Assembly (NCBI GenBank): GCA_948470475.1
Contig: OX419347.1
Location: forward strand, 8,656,665-8,720,664
Reading direction: 5' to 3'
Length of the DNA: 64,000 bases
Source: Galaxea fascicularis
Lineage: Eukaryota > Cnidaria > Anthozoa > Scleractinia > Euphylliidae
Below are positions 46,860-57,332 of the stretch, in pieces (the first letter of the stretch is position 1; the number at the start of each line of letters is the position of its first letter). Both the position numbers and the translations under genes were made by a program. The notes below the pieces were generated by a model. It was given only the letters and a program-made list of their open reading frames with translations. It was not told where the DNA came from and searched no databases.

Positions 46860-49193
46860 ATGGCGCACTTCAAGCTGTTAACACTTTGTCTGCTTTTTGA
46901 AAGTCTGGCTCTTACTGTACGGGGAAAACCTCCTGAAAAGGCAATAAAGGGTACAAAACACGAAAGCCAACTGGCTGATGGAAAACAAGAAACCAAGAAA
47001 ATGGAAACACCTGAAGCCATAAAAGAGCTCAAACATAAACTAGCAGGCGTCAAAGAAAACTTTAAGGAACACAATGTAGAAATCGGTAAATCCACGCTCA
47101 AGGAATTGGAAAGCAATACCGGTAAAGACGAGATCCTGGAAAAAAACAGCAGCTTTAGACACCACAACTATGAAGAAATGACATGGCTTTTAAAGGACTA
47201 TTCCAAAAAGTACAGTAAAATAGCGCGTTTGTACGATATCGGTACTTCGGTACAAAACCGTAAATTGTGGGTCATGGAAATCTCTAACAACCCAGGAAAA
47301 CATGAACCGGGTGAACCCGAGTTTAAATATGTGGCTAACATGCATGGCGATGAGGCCATAGGACGAGAGATGTTGCTTCACCTTATCAAGTACTTGTGTA
47401 AAAATTACGGAGTGAACAGAAGAGTCAGTAAGATCGTGGACACGACACGAATCCACATTTTGCCGAGCATGAATCCCGATGGTTATGAAATGGCCGCCAC
47501 TGTTTCCAATGACAGGTGGAAATCAAGTCGTGCGAACGCAAACGGCGTGGACTTGAATCGGAATTTTCCCGACCAGTTTTTTCCAAGCACAAGTGGACCT
47601 CCTCAACCCGAAACAAGGGCTGTCATGAAGTGGATCAAGTCGATTCCTTTCGCTCTGTCCGCTAGCCTGCACAGCGGTGCTCTCGTGGCTAACTACCCGT
47701 ACGATGACAATCCCTCGGGACAGAGTGTGTACAGTGCTACCCCGGATGATGACGTCTTCAGACAACTCGCTCGCTCTTATTCAGAAGCGCATCCCACAAT
47801 GCATCTCGCAAACGCACCTTGGAAGTGTAAAGAAATCCCGCGGGAACATTTTATCGATGGAATAACTAACGGTGCCAAATGGTTTAGCGTGTCAGGGGGA
47901 ATGCAAGATTACAACTATGTCCACTCCAACTGCTTCGATATAACGTTAGAGCTCGGCTGCCAGAAGTTCCCTAACGCGAGTGAATTACCAGAATACTGGC
48001 TAGAAAACAAGAAGGCACTCCTCAGCTATATAGAGCAGGTAACGTGAATAATGAATTCCGCTAATGTTAACGATAACCAGGAATAAATAAATAAATAAAT
48101 GAATATATTTACCCAGGAAGCTCCACTCACCGCGAAGGTGTTTTCAGGGAGGTCCTGCATCCGGATCGAATTGGAATTTAGAAGTGTTGGTTTTTAGGGA
48201 GAGGGGAAAACCGGAGTACCCGGAGAAAAACCTCTCGGAGCGGAGTAGAGAACCAACAACAAACTCAACCCACATATGATGTCGACTCCAGGAATCGAAC
48301 CTGGGCCACATTGGTGGGAGGCGAGTGCACTTACCACTGCGCCAACCCTGCTCCCCGTATTGATGCGCTAAATGGTTTACATTAATTTTGCGAGTTAGGG
48401 ACCATAGTTAGGCAGTTATGTGACTTAGCTGTCAGTGTACTACACAAAGAATAACAAGATGCACATAAGCAAAATGTTGTAACAGCCAGACAAACTAAAT
48501 AAATGCCCCTTATTCCTCTTTAGATGCATGGAGTAACGATGGAAGACATAATGCTATTTATTAATAGAATATTGACATGTTTACTGTTAAAAAAATTCTT
48601 CACGATGTCGTACAGCATGCGATAATAAACTGATAGAGATCGAACCTGTCATCAGCTTTCCATGACTTGCATTTTAGCAAGGTTGTAGGAATTTTTTAAT
48701 TAACAAGATTTCTTTACGTTAGGTTCACTCTGGTGTTCACGGGTTTGTCAAAGATGAAGATGGTGAACCAGTCGCCGACGCACGAGTATCAGTAGCCAAT
48801 CGCCGCCATGATGTGTTCTCAGCACGCGATGGAGACTTCTGGCGATTGCTAGTTCCAGGATCTTATGAAGTCACCGTTTCCGCTCGAGAATTTGAGCAAG
48901 AGACGAAATCGTGTACAGTTCTGTCAAATAAAGTAGCCAAACTAGACTTCACACTGAAAAAAATGAGAATGAGAGAGCCTAGACGTCCTAGAGATGACGA
49001 TTGGCCTCGTGAAAAAATTGTGCAAGAGAATGAATACGGAAGTGACCAGAGCCGACAGGATAATCCGAGCAGGGGGTACGATGATCTTGCTGATGATTAT
49101 GATGGGGCTACAAGGAGGGGATCTTACAGTCCAGGAAACACAAGAAGATCTTATGATGAATATCCAGCAACGCACTTTCCCCGCCCCAAATAA
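46860..49193 (+). CDS. secreted M14 (N/E subfamily) zinc carboxypeptidase, gene B
   Basis: Exons 46860-48038 (393 aa) and 48723-49193 (156 aa plus stop) join in phase 0. The ATG at 46860 opens a signal peptide (MAHFKLLTLCLLFESLALTV); an ATG 33 bases upstream would bury it. Residues ~24-97 form a Lys/Glu-rich pro-like segment, longer than in gene A. Zinc ligands are H162 and E165 (MHGDEAIGRE) and H271 (ASLHSGAL); substrate Arg is R224 (SSRANANGVDLNRN); the catalytic Glu is E364 (ITLELGC). Exon 2 starts the transthyretin-like domain (VHSGVHGFVKDEDG). The C-tail (~100 aa) is rich in Arg, Asp, Tyr, Gly and Pro (PRRPRDDDWPRE, ATRRGSYSPGNTRRSYDEY). It probably trims basic C-terminal residues in the secretory path or extracellularly. 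It is a divergently transcribed paralogue of gene A. Confidence 0.92.
48081..48356 (-). mobile_element. tRNA-derived SINE, second copy of the ccggagaaaaacctctcgga family
   Basis: The same architecture as 38763-39046: a minus-strand tRNA head beginning ggggagcagggttggcgcag with box B ggttcgattcc, the aggtttttctccgggtactc body, and a (ttat)n tail at 48081-48100. It lies in the single intron of carboxypeptidase B. Confidence 0.85.
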
Positions 49194-50513
49194 ACTCTGA
49201 GAGTCGGTTATTTAAACGAAGTTTAGACGAAGTTAATCAAAAGCACGTCTAACTAGATTTTAATCTGGCCAACCTGAACAGGTAGGCGTTATCCACGATA
49301 ATTAAGGTCAAACAGGCAGGCGTCATAGACTACATTTATTTCTTTTAACAACCCACTTATAATTCGGGAACCACGGTCTAAGTTAGACGTTTAAATTGTC
49401 GGCCCTAAGGTACCCTATCTTCGATAAAGAATGGTCGTATTAGAAGGCACACTATTCCCAAGATCAGAAGGTTAGATTCGCTAGTAAATGAAATTATCTG
49501 CCAAATTTTCTTTAATTTTTGACTCCTTGCAGTTTCGGTTTTTCTGTGGTTGTCCCGTTTACCGACCGCTGACCATTTTTTATATAGTCCGAGGGCAACT
49601 CTCAGCGTAAAAGTCGATTGTTGTTATCGCACTTAACTGCATTTACATATGTAACTTGCAATATCCCTGCTGGGATGAGCCACACCTTTTATTAAAAAAT
49701 GTAACATAAACAGATGTAAAGTACAAAACGTAAAGCTCCTTTTTGAATCGACAATTCCGTCCCGTTTCTTCCTCCCACCCACCCCCCCTCCCCCTCATGT
49801 TGCTGTCTCTTTCCATACAACCAAACAAACAAAGAAGCAGTAGTGAATGATGCATATGAAAGAAATCACATGTGATATGATCATATGATCATATGTCAAC
49901 CGTCTAGAGCCGTAATGCTGTTAGTGGTGCTGCCTTTTCCAGTGCTTTGTCTTCTCGGGACGCAAGGGGATGAGAACGTCCCGGTAAGGAAAGGACCTAA
50001 GAGGAGCTGAAAACAGTGTTAGCTTTACCAAATGACTTGGTAAGGTACGACTGGCCGCTGTTAAGAGATTATATAGGCCAGTGTCGCAGGAATTCTCGCT
50101 ATATGCTCCTTCAAATTGTCACTAAGTACTTGTTCATCGCACGAATGGCCTGGTACCTTCAAATGGCTACTTAGAAAGGAAAGAACGACTATTATTTTAA
50201 AGTGATTTTTCTAAGGCAGCATAACAAAACTTGTAAACTTTTTTCCAAGCTTCAATTCATTTCCTCCTCGGTTTCCGTGGTCACAGAGGGACACATATGG
50301 TTTCAATGCACATATTAAGTGCTTTATGAAATTAATGCGTTAAGTATTTAACCCTTTGACTCCTACGCGCGCCAAAACCCGCCGCAAAGGGCCACGTCCC
50401 TTGTACCACTTGTGACGTCATCCGTTTTAACGCTCGCAGACTACTTTACCGTGTAACACGTGCAGGAGGAGAAGATCTTTCAAACCATACCCGGTTGAGC
50501 ACGATTCCACCAA
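49194..50513. other. intergenic stretch
   Basis: No gene seen. Contains a small palindromic cluster (atgatcatatgatcatatg, near 49877) and C-rich tracts near 49776. Confidence 0.45.
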
Positions 50514-51917
50514 ACAGACAGTGTGGACCACAAGATCCTACTCGCTAAATTGAGTGCGCATGGGGTTGCTGGTCGCTTGCTATCGTGGTTCGATGTCTAC
50601 TTAACTGGCCGAACCCAACGAGTGGTTCTTGAAGGCGCCTCTTCACAAAGGACGCCTGTACTTCCGGGGTGCCTCAAGGGAGCCTGCTTGGCCCGCTACT
50701 CTTCGTTTTGTTTATAAATGATCCACCAGACGTGGTGAAACCCGGAGTAAAAGCTGCACTTTATGCTGATGACACAAAGATATACTCTGCTGTTCAGCTT
50801 GTTCCTGATTGCGTGGCCGTGCAGGAAAGCTTATCAAATTTGGATGTCTGGACGCAACGCAACAACATTAAATTTAACACCACAAAATACAAGGTCCTTA
50901 CAGTCACACGCAAAAACCAGCCTCTGAATTACGATTATACTCTTAATCATGCTCAGCTCGAGCGTGTGACCGACGAAAAGGATCTGGGTGTTATTGTCAA
51001 AAACACACTCTCATGGGAAAGGCATGCAATTCTGTCGCCGCGAAAGCTAACAAACTGCTCGGACGTCTGAAACGTACCTGCCCGTTGCTGACAGGTGTGT
51101 CAGTTAGACGAACTCTATACCTCTCCCTCGTTAAGTCGCAGCTCTGCTTTGGAACCCAAGTCTGGTCTCCAAGCCGGTATTTGAAAGCCAAGATTGAGCG
51201 AGTACAAAGCAGAGCCACGCGATGGATACTAAGAACCCGCGTTGGCGAACTTTCATACAGAGAGAGGCTAGAGCGGCTAAATCTAGCCCCTACCTTTGGT
51301 GTTTGACAGAGAGCTTAAGGATTTACTATTTTTCTGCAAGTGTTTGTATGGATATACTGATTTAAATGTACATAATTTTGTTTCTTTTGTTACACACGGT
51401 CGTACAAGACAAAGTAATTCACTTAATCTGAAAACTCCTCTTTGTAAAACCTCAACATTTCAAGCCTCGTATTTCAACAGAATTGTTAGACTCTGTAATT
51501 CTGCGCCCAAGGCTATCTTCAGTACTCTGAACACCTTCCAAAACTATGTTAGAGAAACTCTATTTGACTTTCTTAAAACTTTCGATGTGGAGTGGTCGTT
51601 TACTTGGTCCTCCGTCAGATTGTGTGCGTGCCATCGTCCATAACATATTCGCACTGACTTTATACTAATTTTTAGATCTGTGTTACCAAACCATTTTCTT
51701 TTTTTTCTATTTTCTCATGGACTATATATTTCTGCATTTTTTACATCTGGGTACCTCGCATGGGTCTCCCCTTCGTACCGACCCTTTTGGGCAGCATTAC
51801 GTTAATTCTTTTGTTAATTTGTTTTTGTTTTTTTGTTTGTTTGCAGTTGTTTATTTTGTTTTACTGTATATTTGTAATTCATGGTAATTAAGCCTAATAA
51901 AATCAATAAAAAAAAAT
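50514..51917 (+). pseudogene. 5'-truncated, frameshifted LINE reverse transcriptase
   Basis: Reading in pieces across three frames gives a continuous non-LTR reverse transcriptase C-terminal half: SVDHKILLAKLSAHGV, then PQGSLLGPLLFVLFINDPP, then ALYADDTKIYSAV with the YADD catalytic motif, then the thumb region KANKLLGRLKRTCPLLTGV and VQSRATRWILRTRV. Frame changes lie near 50670, 51010 and 51296. The endonuclease and the N-terminal half of the polymerase domain are absent, and the 3' end finishes in aataaaatcaataaaaaaaa (51896-51917). The motif pattern fits jockey/CR1-type LINEs; the clade is inference. A dead 5'-truncated insertion. Confidence 0.9.
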
Positions 51918-54786
51918 CGGGCTTTGTTAGCGAACAAGGCCACTGTGCCTGTAAGTCCAAAAATATTGCAATTAAGTCTTAGAAGTGAAATGTTCTCTGC
52001 TATTAAGTGAGTTTAGTCAACTGGCGAGGTTCCTTAAAGAACAAGTTCGCATTTAGTGACCATAATTTCACGCGCCTTGCAGCTGCAAGATGGCAGGATT
52101 CGATGTCCTCTGGACAGAAATCATGATTTTTTTTAAACTTCCCACATTGATTTTTTTTGTTCATTTTTGGACGATGTGGAGAAAATTGTAAATAAAATCT
52201 GTTTCTGGAAAGAAACGTAGGGGTCACCGACCATTTAAGAGATTAAACTGAAGGCAAAGGGAGCGCAACAGCTACCATCCTTTTACCTGCTTTGCGTTCT
52301 TCCTCAGAGCACGCGCTCGATTACTGACGTGGCACGACCTTACGACATGGATTTCGTGCGCAGTAGGGATGCGCGTGAACAATTAGCGCGAGCATCCTTG
52401 GGTTAATCAAATCTACACGACAGTGTCACTTTAAGAGCTTGCGTCTCGAGCTTTATCCGTTTGGTATGGCTTATATGGTTAACACTAGCGTAGCTTGTGA
52501 GAACGCTTTCTGGGGGAGAGGGGGAGAGAAAGCCCTTCCCTTCGCCACCCCTCACCCCCCCTTCCCCTCTCCTTGACAGTGACAGTAAAACCCAAAATGC
52601 ATATTACCTAATTAATCCTGGGGATATTAATGCCATATTTTTGTTATTGTAAACCGGCGTCTGAGAAACAACCACGTTCTGCTAGGTTTAACTATTATTT
52701 TTGCCATGTTTAACGGGCCTCAAGGACAGTAAGTTGTCAGTTTAAGAAAAATATGTTTACAATGCCAGCCGGTATTTGCTCCAAGCATAGGTGATGTTAA
52801 GGCTATTATAAATAATTAATAAAATAAAAAAACTTATTTTCACGTGCATATAGTTAGAGTGAACACTGGTGCCGAATCACACGCCTTTTGTTCTCTGTAA
52901 GTTTGTAATTACCATTAGCTACCATGAGCTAAATACGGCTTGACGTTGTGCTGTGAATTCCTACGGGACTAATTAAATAGCTTATGATGGTTTACCAACT
53001 AGACTTAAGAAAACGTCTGAACTTGTTTGAACTAAGAGTCATTGAACCTTAAAAACTCCTGAAAATTGTGGAAAGTTAGCTGAAGATTGCTGAACACGAA
53101 TTTTATTTTGTTTTGTGTATATGATTGCATTTGATAATAAAGCCACTGAATAGGATTTGCGATAGAATGGAATAAATAATGCACATGTCAGCCATTTATT
53201 TATTCTTAAAGTTGTTCAGTAATTGGGTGGAAATAAGTCTTCTTTTATTTATAAGCCATTACCAGCGACACACAAATGTTTTGATCAAAAGCAGCGCAAA
53301 CTTAGCCATTGTCTGAATAAAAACATTGATGTGATGTTTTTATATTACATGTCGGTTGGTAGGTAGGAATAGATAAGTCTTCAACATTGAAATGGTGAAT
53401 AAGGTGGGGCTGGTTACCCTTGAAAGATCTTGCGTCTTTGATGCGTGCAAAGCAAGCGTTGAAAACTGAGATTGCCGCTGTGATCTCACAGTCCAGTCAT
53501 TTCTCTTCAGTGACAGATATGAGGTAAATACTTAGTCTGATATTCATATTACAAGAAAAGCTGAATGGATAGCTTGTTTGGGGAAAAGAAACGATTCGAA
53601 CAGGAAGGAATGTTGTCAGTAAAATCCATGCAAACAGTCAGTTTAATTATGGCTGTTGCCGCATCATCTCAAAGTAACTTGATTGTTTCAGTCCTGTTAT
53701 GTTTTCATACCTTTCTCGATACGTTTATTTGCAAACTGAACTTAGTGTTTGAACCACTAACGAAATCATGAAACATTTTATCACAATATAAATTAACAAA
53801 TGTCATGGTGTCGTAAATTAAACTGCCGGTTATTTGTTGTTCTTATGACTTGTGTTATACTAACAGAACTAACAGGAGTTTTTATAAGTCCTTTTTTACG
53901 TCACTTAGATTTTCTTAAGAAATATACATTTTAGTCAATGCCTATGTACAAACATCTGTTAAGATGAGTCAAAAGACATGCACTGAGGTTAGGAAAATCT
54001 CAGACCACTAGAATCGCTGAAGAAGATTCTTCCAATGTCTTGTTTTCACGAACTATGGCCAATATATCTTTCTTTGTTGCATACATGATCAAAACGCATC
54101 CTGGACGCACTGCCAAATTAAATTTCAAGATCTTTGTAGTTTTGAACGTATTGTCTTTCGGTCTCAAAATGGCGAATCTCCTCTGAAATAACGGTACCAA
54201 GGCCGTTCCCATGGCAACTTTACATCTCCGGGCAAAACCTTATATAAGTCACCTGGACGATGTTTCTCTGTTTATAGAGATCTCCGTATTGCAGCTCCGC
54301 GACAGGATCTATGTGGATGGGAATCGAATCAGTTGCTCCTGCTTCACGATGACTTGGGTACGGCTCAGTTACATTCCTCTTTCTTTTCTTGTTGATACAA
54401 TCAGAAATGCAAAGGGTACTGTTTGAACATAAAGAGATGTTGTAGTTGGTAGCTATCTCGGTCTCGTTGGTTCCGCTTATCAGTTACTTCACCAGTTATT
54501 TTTTCGCGAATTCTTCCTTCGTTACATTTTTCATGGAAAAATGGGACTGCACTACTCTGTTTCTTCTTCATGGAGGATTCATCTTAGCAGAGACCTAATA
54601 ATTTCGATTCCCAACCTTTGGACTTTTCAACAGATTATCTCAAGGGCGGAATGCATCATTGGAAAATTCCCGGAGACTTGTAGGGGGTCATTTACGGAGT
54701 GACATCGTAGAAAATAAAAGAGATTGCGTTAATGATGATTTGATGTCCCATTTTAACGGTTTACTTTCTTTTTCTTTCTTTCAAAG
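51918..54786. other. long stretch without recognised gene
   Basis: Nothing firm on either strand. Open frames here (for example near 54211-54426) lack matching splice phases with the exon at 54787. A purine/pyrimidine-rich patch lies at 52510-52570. Confidence 0.4.
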
Positions 54787-56327
54787 GAATAGTCGAATGG
54801 TTTAGAGAGGAAAAATATCAGCTATTCTCCAATGCAAATGACCCAGGTGGGTGCCTTGCGTGGCTGTTCGAGCAGAGTACTCTTCAGAAAAAGAGGCTAT
54901 AGTTAATCAGGCTACTTCCTAGGCAGCAGAGACATAAAGCTGGGATGCCTCACAAGAATGTCTAGCGAGAAAACGATAAGAACGAAGAGAGTGTAGAAGG
55001 AGCTAGTCAGAACCCCGGTGGGGTACTCCCTTATATGGGCTATATAGGTATGTGCGGCGCCAAAGGGTATGGTTTTTTTACACGTTTTGGTCTGAAATAG
55101 GGTATCAATTTAAACCATTTTGGTCTGAAATAGGGTATGGTTTGTGCACTCCAGTCTTGATTTGGCGGCGCATTTAATTGTACATTTTAATTGTACAGTT
55201 TTGTATCCTACTTAATAAAAGCATATAAACATTGCCTTTAACATTGGTCTTACCTAGGGAACTGATTATAAGGTAGGTCTGAAATAGGGCATCAAGGTTT
55301 TGATCAGGTCTGAAATGTGGTAGGGAATATCACAGATTTTAGTCTAAAATAGGGTAAGGGTTTCAGGAAGTGTGCCACACACCCCCACCCAATTTTTCTG
55401 AAAGTAACCCCCCCCCTCCAAATATCTTTTCCCTGGGATACCGTACCTGTATATGCCGGATGGGTTCGATGTATCCTGAAGAGAGTATTAATGTGACACT
55501 TTATATCGTTATTTAATTTGCTGTGCCAGTCAATGAAGGACTATGATTTCAAGCTCAATTTTAGCCATAATTTTTCAGGAAACTGTTCTACTTATGGCCC
55601 TGAACTATTCATTGATAGTAACAGATTGGAAATAACGCGTAAGCATTTTCCGGAAGTAAATGCAACTTTTGATGAGCCACAGCAAACCAAAGAGAAATGG
55701 AATAACTTCTCAGATCTCCTGCGCATTAACTCGGAGAGGATTCCTTTAGCGATAGAAGGGACACGTAGAAACCAAGACGGCGAAAAAGAATTGTTGCCAA
55801 ATCAAGCAATTGACACGACTGGAAAAGAAGTGTACAATCGTGATAACTGCAAAACTGAAGGGGTCTTTGTCGACAGAACAGTACAGCACATCGAACGGCG
55901 AAGGACATCACCTCTTACACAAGTGTTTGAAATACGTAAGTTAGAAGACGAGCTTGCTTCAAGTAGAAAAATAAAATTCGACAAGAGAATAGAAAGTCTA
56001 GGATGTCCTTTACAAACAAAATCAACAAAGACATTGTTCAAAAAGGAACTGTTTACTCCATCTATCATTTCATTGATTAGTGCCAACGTGCGAGAAGGTT
56101 GTATTTTACCAAAAGATGATGACACAAACCAGAGCGGAACGTTCTACAACAAATACTTACAGTTGTTACCAGCTGACGGAGCAGATAAGCTAAGAAAGCG
56201 TAGTGACATGGAGTTTCCTAACCCAATAAAAACTAAAAGAGTTCTGCCCACTCTTGAACCCAAGCGGTCTATGATGAGGCGGCCAAAAAGAAAACGCAAT
56301 CAATTTATATGCAAAACATCCAGGTGA
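54787..56327 (+). CDS. unrecognised gene, two internal or 3' exons
   Basis: Exon 54787-54846 sits between a long pyrimidine tract with acceptor (tttctttctttcaaag) and a donor (cag|gtgggt) and reads IVEWFREEKYQLFSNANDP. Its leftover base joins the exon opening at 55579 (ataatttttcag acceptor) in the right phase, giving Gly then NCSTYGPELFIDSN. This second exon runs 249 residues to CKTSR and a stop at 56325; just before the stop aag/ccag|gtgaga is also a good donor. The C-terminal part is basic (RRPKRKRNQF), a possible nuclear localisation signal. There is no membrane segment or known motif, and I do not recognise it. A long open frame with matching splice phase argues for a real gene; its 5' exons were not found. 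Confidence 0.6.
55012..55420. repeat. dispersed repeat rich in ggtctgaaatagggta
   Basis: Opens ccccggtggggtactccctt and closes with a C-rich run (aaccccccccctcc). Inside are at least five variants of ggtctgaaatagggta at irregular spacing. It lies in the intron between the exons ending 54846 and starting 55579. I associate this repeat with anthozoan genomes, from memory. Confidence 0.65.
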
Positions 56328-57178
56328 GAGTGTGCCACAATGAAGTCCGGAGGAAGTTTAAATGTGACGGGCGTCACATGAGTTCATGAGTTACACAACA
56401 ACAAGTCATCAACGTACAGTGGGACTCTCTTATAGCAGTTTGGACATGAACTGGGCATCCAAAGGGATTTTGAAATAATCTCTGAAACAAGCCGAAGTCT
56501 GATAATGGTTGTGGATCGTCGTCCAATTTACAGCTGCTCCCTGCATAGGCACCTAACAAAAGATTCCGCGGTAGATGTCTGTTCAGTAGAGGATAGTTCG
56601 CCTTAGATTTTCGGCCTCCACCAAAGAAAGCACTCGGATTTCGTAGCTAAACTGGCCAAAAATATTCATGATGGGGAAATAATAGCCCCTGACGTTTTCG
56701 AAAGAGTCATCATTTACTGTTTTGGAGGTCAAAAAGGTCAGGTAGCATTTTCGGAAAGCAAAGTGTACCCTAGAAAGTTCGTGGAAAGTTCACTTTCCAG
56801 ATTCGTCTAGCTAATGGGAAATATCACTTTAGTTAACACGCGTTAAACACCATAAGTTGGATATAACTTTCTCCTGAAACTACGTGAAAACGAGGTCACG
56901 TGATCTCGACTGATTATTCACATCGCTGATGAAGTTCGAGAGATTGGAACGAAATATTCGTATGTTAATATTTTTACTCTGAGTTAAGGCCTTTGTCTTT
57001 ATCAGAGCAGGAAAATAACGTTTGTTCAGGATAACCAGCCTGGCCCCGTGTCTAATTTTTGCTTCGCATTTCTAAATAGAGTGGTTTTACTGAACTCGTG
57101 ATAGAATGTTTATTGGACAACGTGTATAAAGTATAACGTAGTAGTCAAATACAAACAAAAGAATACAAAGGAAATAGT
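56328..57178. other. stretch without recognised gene
   Basis: No supported exon; an acceptor at 56800 (cactttccag) could give a three-codon terminal exon for the gene to the left, but this is speculative. Confidence 0.35.
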
Positions 57179-57298
57179 TAACAATTATGGACGAGGTTGA
57201 GCAAAATATCGTGATTTGTCAGTGGCGAGCAGATCAATTATTTGCCGAAACCGAAGGCTGAGGCAAATAATTGATCTGCAAGACACTGGCAAATCACG

Positions 57299-57330
<32 letters not shown>
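57179..57330. mobile_element. short hairpin MITE
   Basis: gcaaaatatcgtgatttg (57201) through gatcaattatttgcc (57246) is mirrored by ggcaaataattgatc (57261) through caaatcacgatattttgc (57307), with a ~14-base loop. Weaker pairing extends outwards to aacaattat and its inverse. About 150 bp in all. Confidence 0.8.

Positions 57331-57332
<2 letters not shown>

Noticed and set aside
54211..54426. Additional upstream exon of the unrecognised + strand gene
   Set aside because: The best donor here leaves phase 0, whereas the next exon needs one leftover base.
55518..55578. Start of the unrecognised gene at 55518
   Set aside because: That codon is TTG, and an acceptor at 55578 joins the upstream exon in correct phase, so the bases before 55579 are probably intron.
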